Source: Rhodovulum sulfidophilum DSM 1374
Lineage (GTDB): Bacteria > Pseudomonadota > Alphaproteobacteria > Rhodobacterales > Rhodobacteraceae
Direction: 5' to 3'
DNA length: 64,000 bases
Assembly: GCF_001633165.1 (NCBI RefSeq)
Contig: NZ_CP015418.1
Span: forward strand, 496,001 to 560,000
Part shown: positions 1 to 9,366 of the stretch, piece by piece
How positions within the stretch are numbered: the first letter of the stretch is position 1
Layout: every line of letters begins with the position of its first letter
Made by a program: the position numbers and the translations under genes
The notes under the pieces: generated by a model
Told to the model about the DNA's origin: nothing
The model's input: the letters and a program-made list of their open reading frames with translations, nothing else
The model's database searches: none

Positions 1-468
1 CCCCGCCGCGTCGAACTGGTCCGGGGCCAGCCCCACCAGAACCTCGGGACCGGCCAGCACCCGCGGGCGGAACGGCACCAGACACAGCCTCAGCGCGAAT
101 TGCGTCCGCTCGCCCCCGGCGCGGCCGCCCGTCGCCGAGACGATGGCCACCGGCTTGTCGACCCAGGGCGCGCCCCCGGTCCGGCTGACCCAGTCGAGCG
201 CGTTCTTCAAGACGCCGGTGATGCTCTTGTTGTATTCGGGGCCCGCGATCACCACCGCATCGGCCGCGGCGATCTGCTCGGCGAGGCGCTGCACCGCGGG
301 CGGAATGCCCGCTGCGTCCTCCAGGTCCTGATCGAACAGCGGCAGCCTGAGATCGGCCTCGACGAATTCGGCCGGATCGAAGATCCGCGCCGCCTCGCGC
401 AGCAGCATCCTGTTATACGATCCCTTGCGCAGGGACCCCGCGATTCCCAACAGCTTGTGATCGGACAT
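1..468 (-). CDS. NADPH-dependent FMN reductase (C-terminus cut by window edge)
   Basis: Seen: the frame opens with MSDHKLLGIAGSLRKGSYNR, the phosphate-binding start of a flavodoxin-like fold (GSLRKGSYN), and continues with GPEYNKSITGVLKNALDW, the conserved PEYN motif of the NADPH-dependent FMN/quinone reductase family (ChrR/YieF type). About 156 residues are present; the family is usually 175-195, so roughly 20-40 residues lie outside the window. The ATG at 466-468 has a GGAG-type ribosome site just upstream. Family role: two-electron reduction of FMN, quinones or oxyanions in the cytoplasm. It is divergent from the next gene, with a 124-bp shared promoter region. The true substrate cannot be read from the sequence. 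Confidence 0.88.
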   Translation of the reverse strand, partial: MSDHKLLGIAGSLRKGSYNRMLLREAARIFDPAEFVEADLRLPLFDQDLEDAAGIPPAVQRLAEQIAAADAVVIAGPEYNKSITGVLKNALDWVSRTGGAPWVDKPVAIVSATGGRAGGERTQFALRLCLVPFRPRVLAGPEVLVGLAPDQFDAAG

Positions 469-592
469 CTTCTTTCTCCGTTCCGGTTCCGCCCGGCAGA
501 TGCGCGGCCCAGTCCTGCACGAGGCGCGCCTTGCTCCTGCCGCAGGCTTGGCGCAGGCTGCTCCCGATGGCGAGCGGAGGAAAGGGAAAATC

Positions 593-2266
593 ATGCGGCG
601 TCACGGCGGAAAGATCCTGGCCGACCAACTGGCGATCCAGGGAGTCGAGCGGGTGTTCTCGGTGCCCGGCGAAAGTTTTCTGGCCGCGCTCGACGGGCTT
701 TACGATGTCGGCATCCCCAATGTGGTCTGCCGTCACGAGGGCGGCGCGGCGATGATGGCCGAGGCCCATGCCAAGCTGACCGGCCGCCCCGGGGTCCTGT
801 TCGTCACCCGCGGCCCGGGATCCTGCAACGCGGCCAGCGGGCTGCATGTGGCGCGACAGGATTCGACGCCGATGGTGGTCTTCGTCGGCCAGATCGCCCG
901 GCGCGACCGCGACCGCGAGGCGTTCCAGGAGCTCGACTATCGCAGCTTCTTCGGCCCGCTGGTGAAATGGGTGGCCGAGGTCGACGAGACCCGGCGGCTG
1001 CCCGAATATGTCTCGCGCGCGTTTCAGGCGGCGCAGTCGGGGCGGCCCGGCCCGGTGGTGCTGGCCCTGCCCGAGGACATGCTGAGCGGCATTGCCGAGG
1101 TGCCGGACATTCCGGCCCGGATCTGGCCCGAACCCGACCCGACCCCGGCCCAGGTCGCCGCCGTGCTGGCCGCGCTTAACGAGGCCGAGCGGCCGCTGGT
1201 CGTCGTCGGCGGGCCGCATTGGTCGGCGCAGGCGGCGGCCGATCTGGCGGGCTTCGCCGAAAGCCACGACCTGCCGGTCGCGGTCAGCTTCCGCCGTCAG
1301 GACCGGCTCGACAACCGCCACCCGAACTATGTCGGCGATCTCGGTGTCGGCATGAACCCCGCGCTGGGCAAACGGCTCGGCGACGCCGATCTGGTGATCG
1401 CGCTGGGCACCCGGCTCGGCGACACCGCGACGGCGGGCTATTCGCTGATGGACCCCGCGGTGCAGGACAAGCGCGTGGTGCATATCCATCCCGACCCCGA
1501 CGAGCTTGGCCGGATCTGGCGCCCCGATCCCGGCATCGCGCTGAGCGCGCCTGACGTGGTCGCGGCGCTGGCCCGCTCGGGCCCGCCCGCAACGCCGCCG
1601 CGCTGGTCGGCCTGGACCCGCGCCGCCCGCGCCGATTACGAGGCCTGGACCACGCCCAAGCCGACCCCGGGGGCGGTCAGGATGGAAGAGGTCGTGGCCT
1701 GGCTGTCGGAAACGCTGCCCGAGACCGCGGTGCTGACCAATGGCGCGGGCAATTACGCCGCCTTCCTGCACCGCTATTTCCGCTATCGCGGCCCCGGCAC
1801 CCAGCTGGCGCCGACCTCGGGCTCGATGGGCTACGGCTTTCCCGCGGCGATCGCGGCCAAGCTGGCCCGCCCCGAGCTGCCGGTGATCTGCCTTGCAGGC
1901 GACGGCTGTTTCCAGATGACCCTGAACGAGATGTCGACGGCGGTGCAGCACGGCGCGAACGTGGTGGTGATCGTCGCCAATAACGGCCGCTACGGCACCA
2001 TCCGCATGCATCAGGAGCGGAAATATCCCGGCCGGGTCAGCGGCACCGATCTGGTCAATCCCGATTACGCGGCACTGGCGCGGGCCTATGGCGGCGAGGG
2101 CGAGACCGTGACCGAGCAGGCCGGCTTCGCCCCGGCCCTGGAGCGGGCGCTGGCCTCCGACCGCCCCTTCGTGATCGAGCTCCGGCTCGACCCCGAGGCG
2201 CTGGCCACGGGGCTTACCCTGTCCGGGGCGCGGGCGATGGGCGAGGCGGCGCAATCGGAGGACTGA
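593..2266 (+). CDS. Thiamine-diphosphate-dependent enzyme, acetolactate synthase-like large subunit
   Basis: A 557-residue protein with the three-domain layout of TPP enzymes: N-terminal pyrimidine-binding domain with the activating glutamate in CRHEGGAAMM (E49), a central Rossmann-like domain, and a C-terminal pyrophosphate-binding domain with GDGCFQMTLNEM...NN near residues 435-465, which binds Mg-TPP. The ATG at 593 is preceded by GGAGGAAAGGG; an earlier in-frame ATG at 500 lacks a comparable site and adds a non-homologous tail. No regulatory small subunit (ilvN) lies next to it, so it is probably a catabolic 2-oxoacid decarboxylase or lyase of the IlvB family rather than the biosynthetic acetolactate synthase. 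Substrate unknown. Confidence 0.9.
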   Translation: MRRHGGKILADQLAIQGVERVFSVPGESFLAALDGLYDVGIPNVVCRHEGGAAMMAEAHAKLTGRPGVLFVTRGPGSCNAASGLHVARQDSTPMVVFVGQIARRDRDREAFQELDYRSFFGPLVKWVAEVDETRRLPEYVSRAFQAAQSGRPGPVVLALPEDMLSGIAEVPDIPARIWPEPDPTPAQVAAVLAALNEAERPLVVVGGPHWSAQAAADLAGFAESHDLPVAVSFRRQDRLDNRHPNYVGDLGVGMNPALGKRLGDADLVIALGTRLGDTATAGYSLMDPAVQDKRVVHIHPDPDELGRIWRPDPGIALSAPDVVAALARSGPPATPPRWSAWTRAARADYEAWTTPKPTPGAVRMEEVVAWLSETLPETAVLTNGAGNYAAFLHRYFRYRGPGTQLAPTSGSMGYGFPAAIAAKLARPELPVICLAGDGCFQMTLNEMSTAVQHGANVVVIVANNGRYGTIRMHQERKYPGRVSGTDLVNPDYAALARAYGGEGETVTEQAGFAPALERALASDRPFVIELRLDPEALATGLTLSGARAMGEAAQSED

Positions 2267-2299
2267 ACCGCAGGAAGGCTGAACGTCCGGCGCCGGAGC

Positions 2300-2992
2300 T
2301 CAGGCCGCCAGCGCCATTTCCAGCGCGGCCGCGCAATGGATCTCGGTCGTATCGAAAACCGGCAGCGGCGCATTCGCGGCATTCAGCAAGAGGCCGACCT
2401 CGGTGCATCCGAGGATGACGCAATCGGCACCGCGCTTGGCCAGACGCCCGGCGATCTCGACATAGCTCTGGCGGCTTTCTTCGCGCAGCACGCCGATACA
2501 GAGCTCGTCATAGATGATGCGATGCGTCTCGGCCCGGTCCCCGGGGCCGGGCAGCATCGGCTCGAGCCCGGCGGCGCGCAGCCGGTCGGTATAGAAGCTC
2601 TGCTCCATCGTGTAGGCCGTCGCCATCAGCCCCGGCCGCTTCAGCCCCGCCGCACCGATCTGATGCCCGGTGGCGTCGGCGATATGCAGGAACGGGATCG
2701 ACACCCCCTCCAGCATCGGCCCGACCAGCTTGTGCATCGTGTTGGTGGCCAGCATCAGGAAATCGGCGCCGCCCGCCTCAAGCCGCCTTGCCTCGCGGTT
2801 CAGCATCTGCCCCGCCGCGTCCCAGTCGCCTGCCGCCTGCATCTCTTCGACCAGGGCGAAATCGAGCGAACGGATCAGCAGATCCGCCGAGTGCAACCCG
2901 CCAAGCCGTGCCCGCGCGCCCCGGTTCAGCACATCGTAATACAGCGCCGTCGAAGCGGCCGACATGCCGCCAAGTATGCCAATGGTCTTCAT
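2300..2992 (-). CDS. Aspartate/glutamate racemase family protein (YgeA-like)
   Basis: 230 residues beginning MKTIGILGGMSAASTALYYD, the glycine-rich start of cofactor-independent Asp/Glu racemases. The two active-site positions are T83 in LATNTMHK and C196 in CVILGCTEVG. Classical aspartate racemases carry a Cys at both positions; the Thr/Cys pair is the arrangement reported for E. coli YgeA, so this is likely the same subclass. Predicted cytoplasmic amino-acid racemase or epimerase. It is convergent with the TPP enzyme (33-bp gap) and divergent from the small lipoprotein at 3151. Substrate preference is an inference from one residue. Confidence 0.88.
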   Translation of the reverse strand: MKTIGILGGMSAASTALYYDVLNRGARARLGGLHSADLLIRSLDFALVEEMQAAGDWDAAGQMLNREARRLEAGGADFLMLATNTMHKLVGPMLEGVSIPFLHIADATGHQIGAAGLKRPGLMATAYTMEQSFYTDRLRAAGLEPMLPGPGDRAETHRIIYDELCIGVLREESRQSYVEIAGRLAKRGADCVILGCTEVGLLLNAANAPLPVFDTTEIHCAAALEMALAA

Positions 2993-3150
2993 CTGCCCGC
3001 CCCTCGGCCTTTTTCCGCATGCTCGCGCCGGCTAAGGCCCCGCGCAAGACAACAGCGGGTCAGACGCCGCGCGCCCGCGGCGTCTCGGGCAGACTGTGGC
3101 CCCAACCGCACGTTTACCTTTCGTAAAGGACGTTCGGATGGAATGGGACA

Positions 3151-3444
3151 ATGCTTCGTATCCTCGCTCTTGCCCTGAGTCTCGCCCTGTCGGCCTGCGA
3201 CTCGCCCGGAATGGACTATGCCGGCATTCCGCCGGTCATGGTCGAGGTCGAGGGCTCGACCTTCGCGGTCCGGCGCAAGGGCCCTGAGGCCCAGGCCATC
3301 CGGCTCAATCGCGAATACCGGAAGGGCGCGATGCAGCGGGCTTTCCGCGCGATCGAGACCGGGACCGGCTGCGTGATCCGGCCCGATACGCTCAGCGGCG
3401 ATCCGGCGATGGCCTATGCCAAGCTCACCTGCACCGGATCCTGA
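3151..3444 (+). CDS. Small lipoprotein of unknown function
   Basis: 97 residues opening MLRILALALSLALSACDSPG. LSAC is a lipobox, so the mature protein should start at the Cys with a lipid anchor. The mature part is about 82 residues with a second cysteine pair (TGCVIRP and KLTCTG) that could form a disulfide in the periplasm. No known domain is recognised. It is preceded by an A/G-rich stretch (GGAATGGGACA) acting as the ribosome site. Codon use matches its neighbours. It stands alone between the divergent racemase and the empty stretch before smc. Confidence 0.72.
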   Translation: MLRILALALSLALSACDSPGMDYAGIPPVMVEVEGSTFAVRRKGPEAQAIRLNREYRKGAMQRAFRAIETGTGCVIRPDTLSGDPAMAYAKLTCTGS

Positions 3445-4042
3445 AGCGGCAAGCGACGTTCCATGAAGAGAATCGGCGCGATGCCGGCGGAACCGCCGAA
3501 GTCGCCGCAATCCTTATGGCCGAAATCCCGGGAAAGCCACATTGCGGCGGCCAGCTCGGGGCCGGTTTCAAGCCGCCCTCTCTGCCCGGGGCGGGACCAT
3601 CGGCGCGCGGCCGACGCCCTGACCGCGTCCTCTCCTCCACTTAAAGCCGCTTGATGTCGCCATAGCCGCGCCGCCCCAGCAGCGCCACGCCTCCGACAGC
3701 CCGACCGCCGAGACGCGCCCCCAGGAACCGGCCCCCGGGCTGGCCAGATCCTCGGCCGTCATGGAAAGCGCTCTTCGGGCGGACAGACCTCCGGCGGCAT
3801 AGCCTCGCCGCCCGCGATCGGCGCGCAGCCATCGACCGGGGTCGGTTCTTCGATCGCGATGCTCAGCCCCATGCGCGCGCCCTGTCGCTGTGCGAAGGCC
3901 ACCGCCATGCATCGAGGCGCTTGGCGATCACGCAATATCTTGTGGACAACCCTTTGCCCGCCTCGATATCAGGGGCGCCCGGCTTGACAGGCCCGGCCCT
4001 TGGCCGAAGGATCGCAAAACCACGCGGAATCAGGAGACCCGT
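3445..4042. other. Gap before smc; no convincing gene
   Basis: Almost 600 bp with no reading frame that resembles a known protein. The best small frame is on the minus strand at 3759-3908 (49 codons, start MAVAFAQRQGARMGL), whose stop overlaps the ATG of a second short minus-strand frame. Both have weak coding signs and may be chance or decayed sequence. The last 60 bp hold a TTGACA hexamer (3984-3989) that could be the smc -35 element. Confidence 0.4.
3984..4012 (+). promoter_or_regulatory. Candidate sigma-70 promoter of smc
   Basis: A perfect TTGACA at 3984-3989 is followed after 17 bp by AAGGAT at 4007-4012, about 30 bp before the TTG start of smc. The -35 match is good and the -10 match is only partial, as is common in high-GC alphaproteobacteria. 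Prediction from spacing only. Confidence 0.35.
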
Positions 4043-7000
4043 TTGCATTTCACCCGGCTCAGGCTGAACGGCTTCAAGAGCTTCGTCGACCCCACCGATC
4101 TGGTGATCGCCGATGGCCTGACCGGCGTCGTCGGGCCGAATGGCTGTGGCAAGTCGAACCTGCTCGAGGCGCTGCGCTGGGTGATGGGCGAGAGCCGTCC
4201 GACCGCGATGCGCGGCGGCGGCATGGAGGACGTGATCTTCGCCGGCACCTCGTCCCGTTCGGCGCGGAACTTCGCCGAGGTCAGCCTGCAGATCGAGAAT
4301 GCCGACCGGCTGGCGCCCGCGGGCTTCAACGACAGCGACCTGATCGACGTGATCCGCCGCATCACCCGCGATGCGGGCTCGGCCTACAAGCTGAACGGCA
4401 AGGACGTGCGCGCGCGCGACGTGCAGATGCTGTTCGCCGATGCCTCGACCGGGTCGACCTCGCCCGCGCTGGTGCGCCAGGGCCAGATTTCCGAGCTGAT
4501 CAACGCCAAGCCGCGCGCCCGGCGCCGCATCCTCGAGGACGCGGCCGGGATCGCCGGGCTGTACCAGCGCCGCCACGAGGCCGAGCTGCGCCTGAACGCG
4601 GCCGAACAGAACCTCGCCCGGGTCGACGACGTGCTGGAACAGCTGGCCCAGCAACTGACACAGCTGGCGCGGCAGGCGAAACAGGCCGCGCGCTACCGCG
4701 CCATTGCCGGGGATCTGCGCCGCGCCGAGGGCATGCTGCTGTTCCGTCGCTGGCAGGAGGCCGATACCGGCCGGGCCGAGGCCGAGGCCGCGCTGACCGA
4801 ACATGCCCGCGAGGCCGGCCGCGCCGAAACCGCCGCGCGCGAGGCCGACCGGCTGCGGACCGAGACCGAGACCGCCCTGCCCGCGCTTCGCGAGGAAGAG
4901 GCCATCGCCGCCGCCGTGCTGCAGCGCCTGGGCGCGCAGCGCGATGCGCTGGTGCAGGAGGAAGAGCGCGCGCGCCAGACCATCCGCACCCTGACCGGCC
5001 GCATCGAGCAGATGAGCCGCGACATCGAGCGCGAGGCGGCGCTGAACCGCGATGCGGGCGAAACGCTGGAGCGGCTCGAGGCCGAGGCCGCCGAATTGAC
5101 GGCCGAGCATGAAGGCCATGACGCCGCGCTCGACGAGGCCGCCGAGGCCGCCCATGCCGCCGCCGAGGTGCTGCGCGACCGCGAAGAGGCGCAAAGCCAG
5201 ATGACCGAGGACCTGGCCCGGCTGGTCGCCCGCCACCAGTCGGCCCAGCGCCTGCGCGAGGATGCCGCCCGCACGCTTCAGCGCAACGAGGACGAGGCCG
5301 CCAAGGCGCGCGCCACCGTCGCGGCGGCCGAGGCGAACCTCTCAACCGCCCGGTCCGGGATGGACGAGGCCGCGGCCCGGCAGGACGCCGCCCAGGACAT
5401 GGCCGAGGAGGCCGAGGCCCGGCTGATCGCGGCCGACGAGGCCCGGGCCGAGATCCAGTCCCGCGAGGCCGAGGCGCGGGCGCAGAAATCCTCGGCCGAG
5501 GGCGAGGCCGGGGCGCTGCGCGCCGAGGTCTCGGCGCTGGCCCGGCTGGTCGAGCGCGACACTGCCGAGGGCGGCCAGATCCTCGATCTGCTGGGCGTCG
5601 ACAAGGGCTATGAAAAGGCGCTTGGCGCGGCCCTGGCCGACGATCTGCGCGCGCCGCTGGTGCAGGACGGCACGGCCTCGGGCTGGCTTGCCCTGCCGCC
5701 CTACCCGGCCGAGCAGCCGCTGCCCGAGGGCACCGCGCCGCTTTCGGATCATGTCGCGGTGCCCGAGGCGCTGATCCGGCGGATCGGCCAGATCGGGCTG
5801 GTGCCCGATGCCGGGACCGGGGCACGGCTGCAGCCCGCGCTTGGCCCCGGCCAGCGGCTGGTCAGCCCGGACGGCGATCTCTGGCGCTGGGACGGTTTTC
5901 GCGCCTCTGCCGCCGATGCGCCCAGCGCCGCCGCGCTCCGGCTGCAACAGCTCAACCGGCTGGCCGATCTGCGGCGCGATCTCGACGAGGCCGAGATCCG
6001 GGCCGAAACCGCATCGGAGGCGCATGAGGCGCTGTCGCGCGAGCTGCAGGCCGCGACCGAGGCAGACCGCGCCGCGCGCGAGGCCCGGCGCGAGGCCGAC
6101 CGCGCCCTGGCCGAGCTGGGCCGCGCCCTGTCGCGCTCGGAAGCCGAACGCGAGATGGCCGAAAGCCGGCTTGAAACCGCGCGGATGTCGGTCTCGCGCC
6201 ACGAGGACGAGGCGACCGGCGCCCGGCTCAGGCTTAGCGAGGCCGAGAGCCAGCTGGCCTCGCTGGGCGATCTCGACGCGGCAAGGGCACAGCTTGAAGA
6301 CGTGCGCACCACCGTCGAGGCAGCGCGGATGACGATGATCGCCCGCCGTGCCGCCCATGACGAGCTGAAACGCGACGGCGAGGCGCGCAGCAAGCGGCTG
6401 ACCCAGATCGCCCGCGACGCCCAGACCTGGCGCCAGCGGCTAGACACCGCCGGAACCCGGGTGGCCGAGCTCGAGGATCGCAAGGCCGCCTCGGAGGAAG
6501 AACTGGACCGCGCCGCCGCCCTGCCCGAGGAGATCGCCGAGCAGCGCGAAGCGCTGGCCGGGCAGATCGAGACCGCCGGGACCCGACGCGCGGCCGCCGC
6601 CGAGACGCTGGCCGCCGCCGAGAGCCGGGCCCGCGAGGCCGATCATGCCGCCCGCGAGGCCGAGCGCCGGGCCGGCGAGGCCCGCGAGGCCCGCGCCGTC
6701 GCCCAGGCCCGGGCCGAGGCCGCGCGCGAAACCGTGGCCCAGGCCGCGGCCCGCATCGCCGAAGACCTGGAAACGACGCCTGCCGACCTCCTGGAAAAGC
6801 TGGGCGACGATCCCGACCGGATGCCCTCGGCCGAGGCTATCGAGCATGAGGTGACCCGGCTCAAGCGTCAGCGCGAGTCGCTGGGCGCGGTCAACCTTCG
6901 CGCCGAGGAGGATGCGCGCGCGGTGCAGGAGGAACATGACACGCTGGTGGCCGAGAAGAGCGATCTCGACGAGGCGATCCGCACCCTGCGCGCCGGCATT

Positions 7001-7501
7001 GCCGGTCTCAACCGCGAGGGCCGCGAACGGCTGCTGACCGCCTTCGAGCAGGTGAACGCGAATTTCGCGCTTCTGTTCACCAATCTCTTCCGCGGCGGCG
7101 AGGCCCGGCTGGTGCTGGTCGAATCCGACGATCCGCTGGAGGCGGGGCTCGAGATCATGTGCCAGCCGCCGGGCAAGAAGCTGTCGACGCTGTCGCTGCT
7201 GTCGGGGGGCGAACAGACCCTGACCGCGCTGGCGCTGATCTTCGGGGTGTTCCTGGCCAATCCGGCACCGATCTGCGTGCTCGACGAGGTCGACGCGCCG
7301 CTCGACGACGCCAATGTCACCCGGATGTGCGACATGCTGGACGAGATGACCCGGCGCACCGATACCCGCTTTCTCATCATCACCCACCATGCGCTTACCA
7401 TGAGCCGGATGGACCGGCTGTTCGGCGTCACCATGGCCGAGCAGGGGGTGAGCCAGCTGGTATCGGTCGACCTGAAGAAGGCCGAGGCGCTGGTCGCCTG
7501 A
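4043..7501 (+). CDS. smc: Chromosome segregation protein SMC
   Basis: 1152 residues with the full SMC plan. The N-terminal ATPase half has Walker A GPNGCGKSN (residues 31-39). A long Ala/Glu/Arg-rich coiled coil follows, then a hinge near 510-650 containing LLGVDKGYEKALGAAL, a second coiled coil, and a C-terminal half with the ABC signature LSLLSGGEQTL (about 1053) and Walker B ICVLDEVDAPLDD. It compacts and segregates the nucleoid, normally with ScpA and ScpB, which are not in this window. The start is the TTG at 4043, which has CAGGAGA upstream and gives MHFTRLRLNGFKSFVDP, the usual SMC N-terminus; the frame is open further upstream but that part is unrelated sequence. Confidence 0.96.
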   Translation: MHFTRLRLNGFKSFVDPTDLVIADGLTGVVGPNGCGKSNLLEALRWVMGESRPTAMRGGGMEDVIFAGTSSRSARNFAEVSLQIENADRLAPAGFNDSDLIDVIRRITRDAGSAYKLNGKDVRARDVQMLFADASTGSTSPALVRQGQISELINAKPRARRRILEDAAGIAGLYQRRHEAELRLNAAEQNLARVDDVLEQLAQQLTQLARQAKQAARYRAIAGDLRRAEGMLLFRRWQEADTGRAEAEAALTEHAREAGRAETAAREADRLRTETETALPALREEEAIAAAVLQRLGAQRDALVQEEERARQTIRTLTGRIEQMSRDIEREAALNRDAGETLERLEAEAAELTAEHEGHDAALDEAAEAAHAAAEVLRDREEAQSQMTEDLARLVARHQSAQRLREDAARTLQRNEDEAAKARATVAAAEANLSTARSGMDEAAARQDAAQDMAEEAEARLIAADEARAEIQSREAEARAQKSSAEGEAGALRAEVSALARLVERDTAEGGQILDLLGVDKGYEKALGAALADDLRAPLVQDGTASGWLALPPYPAEQPLPEGTAPLSDHVAVPEALIRRIGQIGLVPDAGTGARLQPALGPGQRLVSPDGDLWRWDGFRASAADAPSAAALRLQQLNRLADLRRDLDEAEIRAETASEAHEALSRELQAATEADRAAREARREADRALAELGRALSRSEAEREMAESRLETARMSVSRHEDEATGARLRLSEAESQLASLGDLDAARAQLEDVRTTVEAARMTMIARRAAHDELKRDGEARSKRLTQIARDAQTWRQRLDTAGTRVAELEDRKAASEEELDRAAALPEEIAEQREALAGQIETAGTRRAAAAETLAAAESRAREADHAAREAERRAGEAREARAVAQARAEAARETVAQAAARIAEDLETTPADLLEKLGDDPDRMPSAEAIEHEVTRLKRQRESLGAVNLRAEEDARAVQEEHDTLVAEKSDLDEAIRTLRAGIAGLNREGRERLLTAFEQVNANFALLFTNLFRGGEARLVLVESDDPLEAGLEIMCQPPGKKLSTLSLLSGGEQTLTALALIFGVFLANPAPICVLDEVDAPLDDANVTRMCDMLDEMTRRTDTRFLIITHHALTMSRMDRLFGVTMAEQGVSQLVSVDLKKAEALVA

Positions 7502-7608
7502 TCCGCCGCGCGTCTCGGCAGGAGATCGCCGGTCGCCCGCCCCCGGCTTGACACTTCCCGCCAGCCCCCTCACTCCCCGGCGCGTGCGAACGAACAAGGA
7601 GAGAACCG

Positions 7609-8079
7609 ATGAAGCGCCTCGTCCATGCCCTCTGGGCCCTTCCCCTCGCCGCCCAGGCAGCCTCGGCCGATGTGATCGCATCGGACCCCGACAGCGTGCT
7701 GAAGGTGCTTCGCGACCAGGGACTCGCGGCCACGATGGAGACCGACGACCTGGGAGATCCCAAGATCGTCAGCCATCTGACCGGCGATTCGAACACCGAA
7801 TTCGTCGTGCTGTTCTATGGCTGCACCGACAATGTCGACTGCAGTTCGATCCAGTTCTATGTCGCCTATGACATGAAGGATCCGGTGACCGCGCTGAAGA
7901 TGAACCAGTGGAACCGGGAATGGCTGTTCACCAAGGCCACGCTTGACGACGAGGGCGATCCGGGGCTGGAAATGGACGTGATCCTGGCCGATCCCGGCAT
8001 CGACAGGAAGCTGTTCAAGACCACGGTCGATATCTGGCAGCAATCGATCGACGCGTTCGAGGACTATATCGACTGGTAA
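7609..8079 (+). CDS. YbjN-domain protein, exported
   Basis: 156 residues. An N-terminal signal peptide (MKRLVHALWALPLAAQAASA) is followed by a YbjN-like domain of alternating helix and strand, including FVVLFYGCTDNVDCSSIQFY (residues 65-84), the typical core strand pair of this type III-chaperone-like fold. Two cysteines in that segment could form a disulfide. The family has no settled function; periplasmic location is inferred from the signal. The ATG has the strong ribosome site AAGGAGAGAACC. It lies 107 bp after smc with its own TTGACA-like hexamer at 7548, so it is probably transcribed separately. Confidence 0.82.
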   Translation: MKRLVHALWALPLAAQAASADVIASDPDSVLKVLRDQGLAATMETDDLGDPKIVSHLTGDSNTEFVVLFYGCTDNVDCSSIQFYVAYDMKDPVTALKMNQWNREWLFTKATLDDEGDPGLEMDVILADPGIDRKLFKTTVDIWQQSIDAFEDYIDW

Positions 8080-8094
8080 GGCCCCGGGACGCGG

Positions 8095-9288
8095 TCAGAG
8101 CCGGTCCAGAAGCGCCCGCGTCGGCCAGGAATCGGCGGGAAAACCAAGCCGGATCTGTTCTTTCTGAACGGCTTCGCGGGTCTTCTCGCCGAGAATGCCG
8201 TCGATGCCGCCGACATCATGGCCGCGTCCCACCAGTTTCCGCTGCAGCGCCTTCATCTCGGCCCCCGCAAGCCCCGGATCGGGCGCGCGCGGATCGAAGA
8301 TCGGGGCGCCCTCGAAGCGGGTCGCCAGATAGGCGGCGGTGGTGACGTAGACGAGGCTCTGGTTCCACTCGAAAAAGACCCGGAAATTCGGGTAGGCGAG
8401 GAAGGCCGGACCGTTCCGGCCCATCGGCAGCAAGACCGAGGCCCGCAGGTTGCCGGGGCCCAGATTGTCGCTGCGCGGCCGCACCCCCAGCCGCGCCCAG
8501 TCCGAGACGCGCTTGCCATGGTCGAGCCCGGTCTCGGCCCAGTCGAGATTGCCGGGAATGACGATTTCCTGCAGCCAGGGCTCGTTCGCGCGCCAGCCAA
8601 GCCCCTTCAGCATCCGCCCCGCCGACATCAGCGCATCGGGCGCCGAGGCCTTCAGCCGGACATGCCCGTCGCCATCGCCATCGACGCCGTTTTCCAGGAT
8701 GTCGGCGGGCAGCATCTGGACCTGCCCGATCTCGCCCGCCCAGGCGCCGGTGGTTCTGGCCGGGTCGAAATCGCCGCGTTCGTAAAGGGTCAGGGCCGAG
8801 AAGATCTGCGGCCGGAACAGCTCGGGCCTGCGGCAGTCATGGGCCAGCGTCACCAGCGCGTCCCGCGTGTTGAAGTCCCCCTGCACCGCGCCGAAATCGG
8901 TCTCCAACGCCCAGAAGGCCAGCAACACGCCGCGCGAGACGCCGTATCTGCGCTCGATTTCATCGAACACGGCGCTGTAACGGCCGGCATTGCGCTGGCC
9001 GTTATCGAGCCGCGAGCGGCTGATCAGGCGGCGCGCGAAATCGATGAAATCCCGCTGGAACACCCCTTGCGCCCGGTCCGCCCGGATCACCGCCGGATCC
9101 TGCCGCACGCCCGCGAAGAAATTCCGCACCGCCCCTGCGTCATGGCCCCGACGCACCGCCTCGTCGCGCAGCCCGGCGACGAAACCGCCGAAATTCCCGC
9201 CGCAGGCCGCCAGGGCCCTGTCGGACACCCCGGAGGCGAGGGCCAGCGACAGCAGACAAAGGGCGGACAGGGACGGTGAGAGGCGCAT
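8095..9288 (-). CDS. mltB: Membrane-bound lytic murein transglycosylase, MltB type
   Basis: 397 residues: signal peptide (residues 1-27, ending DRALA), an SLT_2 catalytic domain (about 30-325), and a C-terminal peptidoglycan-binding domain 1 (about 340-397; MKALQRKLVGRGHDVGGIDGIL). The catalytic glutamate is E129 in WALETDFGAVQGD. Such enzymes cut glycan strands of peptidoglycan in the periplasm, leaving 1,6-anhydro ends. There is no lipobox cysteine at the cleavage site, so it is soluble-secreted or held by its binding domain rather than lipid-anchored. It is convergent with the YbjN gene, 15 bp apart. Confidence 0.93.
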   Translation of the reverse strand: MRLSPSLSALCLLSLALASGVSDRALAACGGNFGGFVAGLRDEAVRRGHDAGAVRNFFAGVRQDPAVIRADRAQGVFQRDFIDFARRLISRSRLDNGQRNAGRYSAVFDEIERRYGVSRGVLLAFWALETDFGAVQGDFNTRDALVTLAHDCRRPELFRPQIFSALTLYERGDFDPARTTGAWAGEIGQVQMLPADILENGVDGDGDGHVRLKASAPDALMSAGRMLKGLGWRANEPWLQEIVIPGNLDWAETGLDHGKRVSDWARLGVRPRSDNLGPGNLRASVLLPMGRNGPAFLAYPNFRVFFEWNQSLVYVTTAAYLATRFEGAPIFDPRAPDPGLAGAEMKALQRKLVGRGHDVGGIDGILGEKTREAVQKEQIRLGFPADSWPTRALLDRL

Positions 9289-9366
9289 GAAGGGCTCCGG
9301 ACCATTTCAGACAAAACCGATTTGAGGCCGCCACCTTACCAAGCCCCGACCGGCAGGCAAGCTGGC

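Noticed and set aside
413..2254. A 613-codon open frame on the minus strand opposite the TPP enzyme.
   Set aside because: Its protein is Arg/Gly/His-rich without any domain; it is the antisense shadow of a well-supported gene in GC-rich DNA. The same holds for many other long antisense frames, such as those opposite smc and the PBP gene.
7592..7606. A second GAAC-N7-GAAC (LexA-box form) before the YbjN gene.
   Set aside because: Its spacer is the ribosome site AAGGAGA, 2 bp from the start codon, so the match is most simply explained by the Shine-Dalgarno region and chance.
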